From positions 37,501 to 92,750 of the forward strand of contig CAUYUJ010020766.1 of NCBI GenBank assembly GCA_963575745.1: DNA of 55,250 bases, read 5' to 3'. Both the position numbers and the translations under genes were made by a program. This document shows, piece by piece, positions 10,195 to 20,429 of this stretch. Source of the stretch: Prorocentrum cordatum. Lineage: Eukaryota; Sar; Dinophyceae; Prorocentrales; Prorocentraceae. A model generated the notes under the pieces. The model saw only the letters and a program-made list of their open reading frames with translations. It was not told where the DNA came from and made no database searches. The stretch's first letter is position 1. Each line of letters begins with the position of its first letter.

Positions 10195-12525
10195 GGCGGG
10201 CCGTACTAGTACGCCAAAATACGCCTACTAGTACGACCCGGCGGGTCGTACTAGTACGCCGAAGTACGCCTACTAGTACGACCCGCGGCGCTCGGGAGGC
10301 GTACTCGTAGAGCAAAAGTGCGCCTACTAGTACGACCCGGCGGGTCGTACTAGTACGCCGAAGTACGCCTACTAGTACGACCCGGCGGGTCCTACTAGTA
10401 GGCCAGAGTAGCCCTACCAGTACCCCCCCAACCCCCCAGGGCCGTACTAGTACGGCAAAGTAGCCCTACTAAGAGCTCTGCCGGGGCAGACTTTCGGGGA
10501 CGTCTCGAGCAGAGGCTCACTCCGCCGGTCGTACTAGTAGCCCAAAGTAGCCCTACTAGTAGCCCTGGCGGGGCGGATTTTCGAGGATGTCTCGAGCGGA
10601 GGCCCCCTCCGCCGGTCGTACTAGTAAGCCAAAGTACCCTACGAGTACGCCCCCGCCACGCTCCCAGGGACCGTACTAATAGCCCAAAGTAGCCCTACTA
10701 GTAGCCCCTCCAAGGCGAACTTGTGAGTATGTCTCAGGGGGGCTCTCTCCGCAATTCGTACTAGTAGGCCAAAACAGCCCTACTAGTACGCCTCCGCCAA
10801 CCCCCCAGGACTGTACTGGTAGGCCAAAGTAGCCCTACTAGTAGCCCCGCCGGCCATCCTCCCGGGTCCGTACTAGTAGGGCTACTTCGGCCCTACTAGT
10901 AGCACCGCCGGGGCGGACTTTCGAGGATGTCTCGAGCGAGGGCCCCCTCCGCTGGTTGTACTAGTACGCAAAACTAGCTCTACTAGTACGCCCCGGCGGG
11001 GCGGACTTTCGAGGATGTCTCGAGCAAGGGCCCCCTGCGCCGGTCGTACTAGTAGGCCAAAGTAGCCCTTCTAGCACGCCCCCGCCAGACCCCCCTGGAC
11101 CGTACTAGTGGGCAAAAGTAGCCATACTGGTAGCCTCGCTGGGGCGGACTTCCGAGAATGTCTCGAGCGGGGGCCCTCTCCGCTGGTCGTACTAGTAGGC
11201 CAAAGTAGCCCTACTAGTACGCCCCCGCCACCCCCCCGGGACCCGTACTAGTATAGGCGAAAGTAGCTCTACTAGTAGCCCTGCCGGGGCGGACTTTCGA
11301 GGATGTCTCGAGCGGGGGCGCTATCCGCCGGTCGTACTATTGGCAAAAATAAAGTTAACCTTAATAACTAGCACGCCCCGGCCATCCCCCCGGGTCCGTA
11401 TTAGTAGGGCTACTTCGGCCCTACTAGTAGCCCCGGCGGGGCGGACTTTCCAGAATATCTCGCGCGGGAGCGCCCTCCGCGGGTCGTCCTAGTAGGCCAA
11501 AGTAGCCCTACGAGTACGCCCCCGTCAAGCTCCCGGGGGCCGTACTAATAGGCCAAAGAAGCCCTACTAGTAGCCCCGCCGGGGCGGAGTTTCGAGGATG
11601 TCCCGAGCGGGAGCCCCCTCCGCCGGTCGTGCTAGTAGGCCAAAGTAGCACTACTAGTACGCCCCCGCCACCCCCCCGGGGCCCGTACTAGTATAGGCGA
11701 AAGTAGCTCTACTAGTAGCCCTGCCAGGGCGGACTGTCGAGGATGTCTCGAGCGGGGGCGCCCTCCGCCGGGCGTACTATTGGCAAGAAAAAAAAACCCT
11801 ACTAGCACGCCCCGGCCATCCCCCGGGGCCGTACTAGTGGGGCTACCTCGGCCCTACTAGTAGCCCTGGCGGGGCGGACTTTCCAGAATGTCTCGCGCGG
11901 GAACGCCCTCCGCAGGTCGTACTAGTAGGCCAAAGTAGCCCTACGAGTACGCCCCCGTCAAGCTCCCGGGGGCCGTACTAGTAGGCCAAAGAAGCCCTAC
12001 TAGTAGCCCCGCCGGGGCGGAGTTTCGAGGATGTCCCGAGCGGGAGCCCCCTCCGCCGGTCGTACTAGTAGGCCAAAGTAACACTACTAGTACGCCCCCG
12101 CCACCCCCTCAGGCCCGTACTATTAGGCCAAACGAACCCTACTAGTAGCCCCCGCTGGGGCGGACTTTCGAGGATGTATCCAGCAGGGGCGCCCTCCGCA
12201 AGTCGTACTAGTAGGCCAAAGTAGCCCTACTACTACGCCCCAGCCATCCCCCCGGGTCCGTACTAGTAGGACCACTTCGTCCCTACTAGCAGCCCCGGCG
12301 GGGCGGACTTCCGAGAATGTCTCGAGCGGGAGCGCCTTCCGCCGGTCGTACTAGTAGGCCAAAGTAGCCCTACTAGTACGCCCCCGCCAGCCCCCCTGGG
12401 CCATACGAGTACACCAAAGTAGCCTTACTAGTAGCCCCGCCGGAGCAGAGTTCCGAGAATGTCTCGAGCGGAGGCCCCCTCCGCCGACCGTACCAGTAGT
12501 AGGCTCAAGTAGCTCTACTGGAATG
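10195..12525. repeat. CGTACTAGTACG satellite with about 144-bp unit and higher-order period
   Basis: About 16 units, each holding two copies of GGTCGTACTAGTAGGCCAAAGTAGCCCTACTAGTA plus one GGGGCGGACTTTCGAGGATG / TCTCGAGCGGGGGC block. The GAGGATGTCTCGAG landmark falls near 11301, 11449, 11595, 11741, 11885, 12029, 12172, 12314 and 12457, a spacing of 142-148 bp. Variants repeat every third unit: an A-rich interruption after CGTACTATTGGCAA recurs at about 11335 and 11775, a 440-bp higher-order period. Cores such as CGTACTAGTACG and GGGCTACTTCGGCCC are self-complementary. Confidence 0.9.
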
Positions 12526-13200
12526 CTCTGGCCGAAACCCTCCTACCCCTTCCCTCTGCTCCCTCCCCCCTCTCTCTCTCTCTCTCTCTGTGCGTATTCC
12601 TCGTTTTTCCCTCTCTCCCTCCCCCCGATCCCCTCCTTCTCTCTCCTCCCTCCTTCCCACTTCCTCGTCGCCGGCGCTGCCGCCGTGGCCGTCGTCGTCG
12701 CCGTCGCCGTCACGCAGCCCCAAGCCGACCCCGCGGAGGCCCCAAGAGCCACAATTAAGGCGAATCGTGATAAGAAGATTATAGCTACGATTCGCACATC
12801 GCTCGGCGATGATAAAGTTCAGTCTCGCCGCCCCCTCCGCCGACCAAACGTATATTTCCAGAAATATCCAACGCGGCGGAGTTTAGGATCCCGGACGGGT
12901 ACGCAACGGCACTCACACCAGCTTCCTCACCAGAGCAACTCTCGAGAACGCTTCCATCAAAACCCCAGAGAAATATTTTCTCACGGAGAACGATTGCAAA
13001 GTCATTCCCTGAAGCCTTCCACTCTCCGCCCTGGCACAGCGTAAGCACAGTACCACCACAATCTCATACAATGAAACAGGAACACCCTCAAACAACAAGG
13101 AACCTGACACGCGTGAACCCCACCCATGAGACTTTTTCCCGCTCTTCACTGTGAATATCAAGACCGAAACCGCAACCCCCATGGCCCCATGCCCGCTGCA
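12526..13200. other. No gene recognised; CT-rich tract
   Basis: A (CT)n/CCCT tract lies at 12540-12660 and a short GTCGTCGCCGTCGCC run at 12680-12715. The remainder up to the end of the UEV-domain gene may be its 3' flank. No second gene was recognised. Confidence 0.4.
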
Positions 13201-13202
13201 TC

Positions 13203-14277
13203 TCACACGACCGATAGCGCACCCGACTCAGAGTCGGAGTCTACAACGGTCGGAGCCACATCGCGGTCGGCACCCACCTCGTCTGGCACGATTAACGGCG
13301 CGCCCACCTCGCATGCCGACTCTACTCCTGTGTAGACAGTATCTGGATCCATGCCCTCCGCGCCGGACTGAAGGGCGCCGCGCTCGCGTGCGCGCCACGA
13401 CACCCGGAAGGCAACGAGAACCTCAGCGGTGACTCTGTGAACCAGCTCTCGTTGGCGGCACGCTGCCCAGCAGTCAGCGGCTGAGTCGGCGACGCCTCAT
13501 GTTGCGTGGGCGTGGTGCCATCCAGCGCTCGCGCCGCACTCTCCAGCACCTGCTCAGAAGTCAATCCGCCGCTCAGCAGAGCCTGGGCAGCGCGCGCAAG
13601 GGAGTGACGAGATGGGTCGCCTTCTCAGAACCATCTCTAGCGGGGGGCTCATACTGGAACCAGCAACCCCGCCATACAAAACAAATGTTGCTGAGAAGCC
13701 CCTCCCCCTCGCCATCCCCGCTTGCGCGCGCGGCCGAGAACCGGGCCGCGCGGCCGCCTCATATACACTGGAAGATTATCCGAGAAGACTCTCGCCACGC
13801 CGCCAATCAAGTCCGTGATTCGCGAGTTCTCGCTCCACTCCGTCAGGTGCGGCGCCGAGATCCTGCCGCCCGCGTCGACGCCCGGGCGCGGCTGCGCCAA
13901 TCCCATAGCCCCCGATGGCGCCACGAAACAGCGCGGCGGAACTCCTGGGTACAACGAGCCGAACGCCATGCCGACGGGTACATGGTAGACACCGCCTTGG
14001 TAATGGATGGGCAAGACTCCGCCCAGGTAAAACTCCGCCTCCGTTCCCCCGATGCCTCCGACCATTTTCGCCTCAGAGGCCAACGCGGGCGCCACTTCCA
14101 GGATGCGCCCCACGTCAGCGCGCAGCCTGAGCCTGTTCTCGCACGTCCAGGGCACCGCGATGATCACCTCATCAATGTGCCCCCTTGCCGGGCGCTCATG
14201 TCGCGCCATGGCGACGAGCGGCGCAGCGAGAACGAAACCCCTCGACGCGCGAACCGCCCCGCAGGGGGAATCGCCAT
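13203..14277 (-). CDS. TSG101: TSG101/Vps23-like UEV-domain protein
   Basis: The main exon, about 14132 down to 13758, reads as an ubiquitin E2 variant domain. It has LPIHYQGGVYHVPV, then YPGVPPRCFV, then VDAGGRISAPHLTEW, and ends SDNLPVYMRRP. Order and spacing match the UEV domain of TSG101/Vps23, the ESCRT-I subunit that binds ubiquitinated cargo on endosomes. No cysteine sits where a true E2 has its catalytic one, as expected for UEV. An upstream RADVGRILEVAPAL segment matches the first helix. A pyrimidine tract plus CAG near 14297 followed by ATG at 14277-14275 could supply the first exon (inferred). Downstream, 13620-13450 encodes LARAAQALLSGGLTSEQVL, which may be a diverged C-terminal steadiness box, and 13367-13203 ends in an acidic tail and a stop. 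Internal splice borders are uncertain and may be AG|GC. It lies on the same strand as the WW gene, about 1 kb downstream. Confidence 0.68.
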
Positions 14278-14469
14278 GCCACTACAGCACGAAGACGCCG
14301 ACTGTGCGGATCCCCGGAAAAAAAATAGGCATGTAGGCCCTGACAATTACAACAGACTTGCACGCGCATCAACCAGCATTGAATGTCCTCTCGAGCTTCA
14401 CTCTTCTGAGAGTACATTGGAGTATTGGAATAGTGGCGGCCTGTAAAACTTTGGGAAGCACCCGAGAAC

Positions 14470-14950
14470 TCGCTGTCAATATCCGACGTCGCAGCGTGAC
14501 GGAGCCCCCACCCCTCCAAAACGATTGCAATGATGAGCGCCTCAACAATCGACAAATCAGGCATATGCTCACTGCGACTGCTGAACTAAAGCTAATGTAC
14601 ACATGAAGTAGGAAGCCAGACGAAGTAGGTTGGTCTCGGCCCACCCACCTAGAAAATCTGACAATGAATGTCCGACGTCGCAGCAGAACCTCCACCCCCA
14701 CCAAAGCAATCGCAATGTACAGTCCCTCTGATCACCTTTACAACATCACAAGTCAGGCATATTCCCACTACGAGTCCTGAACTAGTGTACACATGAAGTA
14801 GGAAGCCAGATGAAGTAGGTTGGTCTCAGCCCACCCACGTAGAACACAGAATAATGAATATCCGACGTCGCAGCGGAACCGCAACCCCTCCAAATTAATT
14901 GCAACCTCACCAATCAATCATATGCTCACTGCGAGTGCAGAACACACCCC
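14470..14950. repeat. 190-bp tandem repeat, about 2.5 copies
   Basis: TCCGACGTCGCAGC occurs at 14482, 14671 and 14861, so the period is 189-190 bp. Each unit also carries GAAGTAGGAAGCCAGA, TAGGTTGGTCTC and CAGGCATAT. It fills the space between the two minus-strand genes. Confidence 0.85.
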
Positions 14951-15151
14951 TCTCCTTCGAGGCGCCACTAAAGCGGGCGCGCGCTGGCGCGATGACAAAA
15001 AAACACCCCTCCTGAGGCAGCGGAGCGAGCGGACTTCCCCCACCTTCCTCGTGGCCGTGTCCCTGACCCTGCCTCCCCATGTGCGCTCTCTCGCCGCGCC
15101 CTCGGCGCTCCGCTCGCCCGTCGCACAACGCATGGCGCATCTGCTGCGCGC

Positions 15152-17113
15152 CTACATCGGCCCACGGAAGTCCGACGCCAGCGCGCGCGGCGCCGGGGCG
15201 GCACTCGGGCGCGCAGTGCCCGCTGGTCCGCGTCGCTTCTTGCGCGCGTTGGACGACGGGCTGCTGCGCGCGGACGGCCGCGCCCCCGGGTTAGGCGAAT
15301 CACTCGCACGGCCACCTGGCGCCGCCGCGCGCGCAGGCGCGCGCCCCGGCCTGCGCGCGGGAGCCGCGCCGGAAGCAGCCGCGCCACGCTCGTAATCCTC
15401 TGGGGCAACTCCCCATTGCGCCAACTGGTCCACGAAGGCAGCGACTTCTTCTTCATCAATCGGGACTTTGGGCTTCTCCCAGAACCCCGGCTGGCATTGT
15501 GGTCAGACTTCCGGCCCAGCCCCGCATGCAAGAGCTCGCCCTCGACCGCGACGGACATCCACCAGGACAACGACGGCCAAGCGACCTGACTCGAGCGGAT
15601 GGCGGCGGAGACCATGTTGCCGGTGATGCGGTTCTCGGCCGTGGAGCATTTCCACAGGAGCGTGTTCTTGCAGGCGGCCGCGATCAGGTCGCCGCCGCCC
15701 CGCGTGGCCTCCGCGTCGTCAACTCCGGCGATCATGCGAGACTTCAAGCCCGCATCAATTATCCCCACAAAGACGTACTCGTCGACGCCCTGCGTGATCC
15801 GCGGCACAGGCGGGGTCGGCACGGTGGGCGGGTGCTCGTACTGCCACGCGCGCTCGTCGACGTCGGGGCAATAGTACGGAGTGCCGTTCCACACATTCTG
15901 CGACCACCCCGCCGGCAACTCGAGGCCGCCCTCGGCGCCCGCGACACCCTCGGCCTCCACGTCATCGGCGCCCTCATCCGCCGCGGCCCGCGCCGCCGCC
16001 TCGCGCTGCTCAGCCAACGTGCCGCGCCGCACGTTCTCTTCCAAGTACATGGTGCGGCGCGGGTTCACGAAGGACTCGTGGCCCTCCCAGATCGCAGCCA
16101 AGTTGCAAACTGCACGCTGGACGCGCTCCTCGTCGACGAACGCGTCCTTCACCGTGGGGCGAGTGGCAACCGCGCCCGGGGCAGCCGCCGCGCCAGCGTC
16201 GGCTGCGTCGCCCGCTGGGCCCGCGGGACCAGAGCCAGCCTTTTGGACTTCGAGCAGCAGCTGAGCAATGGCGAAGTCGTAGAGGAAGCGCTGCAGCTGG
16301 CGAAGCCGGGCGGCTTTGTCCTCATCCACGTACTGAAGACGGTCGGCCGCGCTCCAGTTCACGCTGTCCACCAGGCGATAGAGAGCTGCACCTTCGGGCG
16401 CGAAGCGCGCCACAGCGTTGGGGTTGCTCTCCACGAAATCCTTGACCACCCTCATGCCGTCAAGCACTTCCTTCCTCGGGGCAGGCAGCTTGTCCCTGCG
16501 CCACAATCCGTGCGTGTCGCGCTCCAACTCCCCGTCTGCCTTCTTGACAACCGCCGGGGGATCGAAACCGTCCGGGGGCCCGCGTACGGATTCTCCGGAA
16601 TCAGCGGCATGGCGCAATACCGGTCCAGCGACGCCATGGAATGGTGTCCTTCGGCCTCGCAGAGGAGCTTGTACGCGCGCGTCATGGAAGTTCATGCACC
16701 CAGTGTGGTAGAACCCCATGGTGCGAACTTCTTGCCGTTGGAGAACCTCACCGGGCGCCGCCCTGCAATGCCCCCGCGGCCGATCCGCTTAGCCCCCGCA
16801 CGCGTGGCCGCATGGGAGAGGGGAGAGGGGGGGTGGTCAAAACGCGAAACGGCCGCTTGGGCAGTGCACGAGGCGCCCGGCGCTTCCTGTTAGCGAACAC
16901 GTCCTTCCCGTAGTTCTTCGACGCGTCGCGATAGAGCTTCGAGGCCATGCCGTCGTCGAACAGGTCGTTGTACCCGGCCTGATTCTCGTACTTTTTCTGG
17001 GCGCCGCCCGAACCGAGAAGATTCACTTGCTCGCAGTGGCTCCCGAACTCCGCCTCTGCCCGGATGGCGGACCGCCACCCGCGCGCGGACTTTTTCGGGT
17101 CTGCCCAAATGGC
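15152..17113 (-). CDS. WW-domain protein of unknown function, three exons, two frame breaks
   Basis: Exon 1 (from about 17113 to 16887) reads AIWADPKKSARGWRSAIRAE and continues into a Lys/Asp-rich segment. Exon 2 (16762-15586) carries the longest part, including an Ala-rich linker and, at 15918-15826, a WW domain: LPAGW, then YYCPDVDERAWQYEHPP, with both tryptophans, the aromatic pair and the final proline. Exon 3 (15490-15152) begins PGFWEKPKVPIDEEEVAAF and ends in an Ala/Arg/Pro-rich tail with stop TAG. The total is about 580 residues. WW domains bind proline-rich ligands; the rest matches no family I recognise. Exon 2 changes frame twice, near the (CG)n run at 16671-16683 and the G5 run at 16574-16578. 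Together these restore the original frame, so they may be sequencing indels. The 5' end runs into satellite, and the true start is not seen. Confidence 0.62.
15491..15585 (-). other. Intron 2 of the WW gene (GT-AG, 95 bp)
   Basis: The donor is CAG|GTCGCT and the acceptor TGCCAG|CCGGGG. Both borders are phase 0, and removal joins ..IRSSQ to PGFWEKP. Without splicing, the downstream frame is closed by a TGA just upstream of the acceptor, so an intron explains the frame change. Confidence 0.6.
16763..16886 (-). other. Intron 1 of the WW gene (apparent GA-AG, 124 bp)
   Basis: The proposed borders are CTAACAG|GAAGCG and CATTGCAG|GGCGGC, so AG|G occurs at both ends, the pattern known for many dinoflagellate introns with non-GT donors. 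The splice gives Asn-Arg-Ala-Ala-Pro-Gly in a continuous frame. A GT donor elsewhere cannot be excluded. Confidence 0.4.
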
Positions 17114-17875
17114 CGACGTACGCGTGCTAGTACGAGTGGAGCGGGCGTGCGGGTTCGGCTACGTAGGCGCACTAATACGACAGCAAAGTGCACGGACGTG
17201 CGTACGAGTACGGCTACGTGAGCCTACGAATACGGCGGCGGTGCGCGGCTCGGGCGTACGAGTACGGCTACGTACGGCTACTAGTACGACTGCGACGTGC
17301 ACGGCCGAACGTACGAGTACGGCTAAGTACCGGTCCGAGTACGACTGGAGCGGGCGTACGACTTCGGCGATGTAGGCCTACTAGTACGGCAGCAGAGTGC
17401 AAGAACGGCCGTACTAGTACAGCTACGTACGCCTACTAATACGACGGCGGTGTGCCGGGTCGGGCGTACGAGTACGGCTACGTACGGCTACGAGTACGAC
17501 TGCGACGTGCCGGGCCGAGCGTACGAGTAGGGCCACGTACGCGTACTAGTACGACCGGAGCGGGCGTACTAGTACGGCCACGTAGGCCTACTAGTACGAC
17601 TGCGGAGTGCAGGGACGGTCGTACTAGTGCGGCTACGTAGGCCTACTAGTACGACGGCTGCGTGCGGGGCGGGGCGTACGAGTACGGCTACGTACGGCTA
17701 CGAGTACGACTGCGACGTGCACGGCCGAGCGTACGAGTACGGCTACGTACGGCTACTACTACGACTGCGGCGTGCACGGCCGAGCGTACGAGTACGGCTA
17801 CGTACGGCTACTAGTACGCCCCGCGGTCGTACTAATAGGACGAAGTAGGCCTACTAGTACGACGACCGGGCTAAG
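17110..17875. repeat. About 55-bp CGTACGAGTACGGCTACG satellite with about 212-bp higher-order period
   Basis: The unit is GCGTACGAGTACGGCTACGT / ACGGCTACTAGTACGAC / TGCGACGTGCACGGCC. GTGCACGG recurs at 17717 and 17772 (55 bp). A variant with GAGTGCA(A/G)G recurs near 17396 and 17608 (212 bp, four units). It shares the TACTAGTACG core with the array at 10.2-12.5 kb. It directly abuts, or lies in an intron of, the WW gene. Confidence 0.88.
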
Positions 17876-17884
17876 CAAGCCTAT

Positions 17885-18440
17885 TCTGGGCCCAAGAGGC
17901 CTTCAAAAGGACCTCCAGAAGGCCCGAAGAGGCCAAAATCATTGAGTTTCATTCGTTTTTGAAGTAGTGTGGCGTTTGCTCATTTTCTGCGTTCCGACGG
18001 CCCAGAGACGGCCCCAGAGGCCACCAAAATGGGCCCAAGAGCACCCAAGAGGCCTCCGAGATGGCCACCTGACGGTCCAAGAGACCCCACAAGACCCCAA
18101 GAGGATCCACCCCAAGACGGCCCAGGAGACCTCCAAGCCGCGCAAGATGATCTCCAAGACAATCCTGAAGCGCCCCAAGAGGGCCCCAAGTCCGCCCAGA
18201 GAGGCCCCCAAGGCAGCTTCCGACGGCGTCAGACGGGCCAGCGACGCCCTCAGATGGCCAAACAACCCAATGAGCCTCCCAAGGCCCCCAAGAGGCCTCC
18301 AAGAGGGCCCCCAGTGAGCTGCCTGGAGGCCCCCAAGAGTGACACAAGGGGCTCCCATGAGGACTACTCCTCCTGCTGGTCCTCCTCCTCCTCCTCCTCC
18401 TCCTCCTCCTCCTTGTTCCTCCCTCCCCCTCTTGTCTTTT
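17885..18440 (+). repeat. CCAAGAGGCC-type repeat followed by (TCC)n
   Basis: Degenerate CCAAGAGG/CCTCCAAGACGGCC units fill 17885-18355, then a TCC microsatellite at 18365-18435. Frames of up to 340 codons run through both, but composition shows they come from the repeat. Confidence 0.75.
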
Positions 18441-18448
18441 CTCTCCCA

Positions 18449-18650
18449 CGCGTCGTCCGAAGGGTTGCCACAACGGCCGAGGGAATGCGTAGTTCGATAG
18501 GTTGGCCGAGCTCAGTCCGCAACGTGCGGCCACATAGGCTCTTCCAGAGGACAAGGGGCGGCGGTGATTCACCGCAGGCGTCCTCGATCCGCCGCCCCAT
18601 GGCTTGCCAAACTTCGTTCTGTCCCAGGGCTGGACCAACACGTTGTGTTT
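18449..18650 (-). CDS. Possible exon, unknown product
   Basis: One minus-strand frame reads NEVWQAMGRRIEDACGESPP, then LVLWKSLCGRTLRTELGQP, with a mixed, non-repetitive composition standing out from the flanking repeats. CAG and AG|G-like borders are available (GTCCAG at about 18630). It lies upstream of and on the same strand as the WW gene. It could be an earlier exon with the satellite in the intron, or a separate fragment. No family was recognised. Confidence 0.25.
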
Positions 18651-18870
18651 CGTGTTGTTGTCGTGAGGTTGTTCGTTTTGCTCCGTCTGTTTTCCTGCAC
18701 CTCCCTGCCAAGACGAAACACAATGCACAACCGAATTCCAGCAAAACACCGTTTAGGTCCAGCCCTGTTCTCTCCCAAAGCACTCCCAGCGGGGAGCTCC
18801 CCCACAAATCCCCCTCTCGTTGGCCAGATCGCCCCCGGGACGGCCAAGGTGGCGCAAGATGGCCTCCAAG

Positions 18871-19027
18871 ATTTAGGTCGGGCATGTCCCCCTACAGATG
18901 GATCTTCGACGAAGAAAGAAAAACATTTAAACATTACTCCATCAAACATGGTCGGAAATTCGTCCCCAGACCATTGTTTGACTATTATTGACGATTCCTC
19001 CCGTAGAGGGACATGCCCGACTTAATC
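18871..19027. mobile_element. TIR element (MITE-like), GGTCGGGCATGTCCC family
   Basis: The left end ATTTAGGTCGGGCATGTCCC and the right end GGGACATGCCCGACTTAAT are inverted repeats of about 20-26 bp around an A/T-rich body of about 110 bp. It sits inside a CCAAGATGGCCTCCAAGA repeat that resumes on the other side (AAGATGCCTCC), so it appears inserted. AAGA flanks both ends and could be a target duplication, though it overlaps the inverted repeat. No transposase is present. Confidence 0.75.
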
Positions 19028-19304
19028 TAAGATGCCTCCCAGACGGCCCCGAGAGAGCCCAGCCTGCAGCCCCCTCCGCTCCCCGCCTCCCCGCGCCCCA
19101 ATCGGCTACACGAGAGAGCGACCCCACGCAGGAGCGACCTTTGGTGTGCGGCTTCACGGGGGGCGCGGGGTTGCCAAACCAAGACGCGCAAGCCGCTGCT
19201 ACCGCTTCGCGCTCAGTGATCGGGGGACCCCATTGAGCCGCCACCAAAAATCATTCGGGCGAAGGGTCACTCTTACGTCTAATCGACCCAACCCACATGC
19301 CTAA

Positions 19305-19533
19305 GCAGGGACCGACCGTCCTGGCATTCCTATAGGCCTGCCAGGACATGTTCTTAGAACCAAACATGTTCCAGGAATGAAGACAATGTTCTTAGAACGG
19401 AAGCCCGGCGTGTTAAAACAAGGCAGTCTTAGCCAGACATGCTCTAAGAGCATTGCGTGCCGACCACAAAAAGGTTCTTAGCGAATTCTCGGGTGGGCCT
19501 ATGGGCAAGCTGCGACGCTTCGTCACTGCTCGA
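19305..19533 (+). repeat. 225-bp dispersed repeat, copy 1
   Basis: It starts GCAGGGACCG(A/T)CCGTCCTGG, carries ATGTTCTTAGAAC and CATTCCTATAG and CCACAAAAAGGTTC blocks, and ends GACGCTTCGTCACTGCT. It matches 23418-23635 over the full length in the same orientation. No open frame is conserved between the copies. Confidence 0.78.
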
Positions 19534-20400
19534 CATGCGCCTCCCCCCCCCTCCCCTCCCCCCCTCCCACCCCCCACGGCGCGGCGCGGGCGCTGGCGGC
19601 GCGCCGAGTGCCCCGCGAGCGCTGCGGGCCCGGCGGGCTGCAGCAGGGCCTCGAGGGAGGCGACCTGGGGCGGAGGGCGGAGGACGCAGTGCCGTGGGCG
19701 ACAAACGGCTCCTACTCCTCCCCCTCCCCCTCCTCCTCCTCCTACTCCTCCTCCTCCTCCTCATCCCTTTCTCCTCCATTCATTTTTCCTTATAAATAAC
19801 TCCTCCCCGTCGCACCCCGAAACGGGTCGGTGTGGCGGGCCAGGCGTTTCGTCTGAGACTTTCCCACCATGTATGTACCTGAAGCTCGAACTACAACTTA
19901 ACGGAGGGAGGGCGGATAATTCTCAAAATGCGTTTTTCGCCTTAGCGCCACGCGCACTCGTCTAAAAAAATTGCAACAGCTTCACTGATGGAGGGCGGGT
20001 CGTTGTCAAAACGTGGCTCGCCAGAACGCCGCGCACAGGTGTCTCAAAAGATTGCAAAGGCGAGATTTGCGTTCGATCACGATTTGTTATTGTGAGGGCG
20101 CGGAAATCTGGACGAGTCGCTGCGTTGGCGTCCTAGCAGTTTTGTTCTAGAGTGATTTAGGATTGTCAGGGCGAGGAAATCAAGTTGAGTTGCGGTGTTG
20201 ACGCACAAGATATTGCGTGCTGGCAAGATTCAGCAGTCAAGTCGCAACCACCACGTCGATTCGCGGCGTTGAAATCCCAAGGATGATGCTTAGACACGGC
20301 GGAATATGATCAGTCAATTGTTTTACAACGGGGCTTTTCCCGCAGCGAAATCAATCATTACAGGAGCCTGCGGAAAAAAGGGAGTTTAGAGAGGGTTGAT
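19534..20400. other. No gene recognised
   Basis: A C-rich run is at 19540-19580 and a TCC microsatellite at 19715-19770. The 19800-20400 stretch is less GC-biased and contains two diverged copies of a short ATTGTGAGGGCG / GGAAATC motif (near 20090 and 20165). No coding frame was recognised. Confidence 0.4.
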
Positions 20401-20429
20401 TGAAACATCGTTGATGGTTATTGGGTTCT

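Noticed and set aside
13499-14446. 315-codon plus-strand frame opposite the UEV gene
   Set aside because: The minus strand carries the UEV motifs; the plus frame has none.
15499-16893. 464-codon plus-strand frame opposite the WW gene
   Set aside because: The minus strand has the WW domain, intron-consistent borders and protein-like composition; the plus frame is its high-GC shadow.
17949-18991. Frames of 266-340 codons over the CCAAGAGG repeat
   Set aside because: The same Gly/Pro/Trp/Leu pattern occurs at every locus of this repeat on either strand; no domain is seen.
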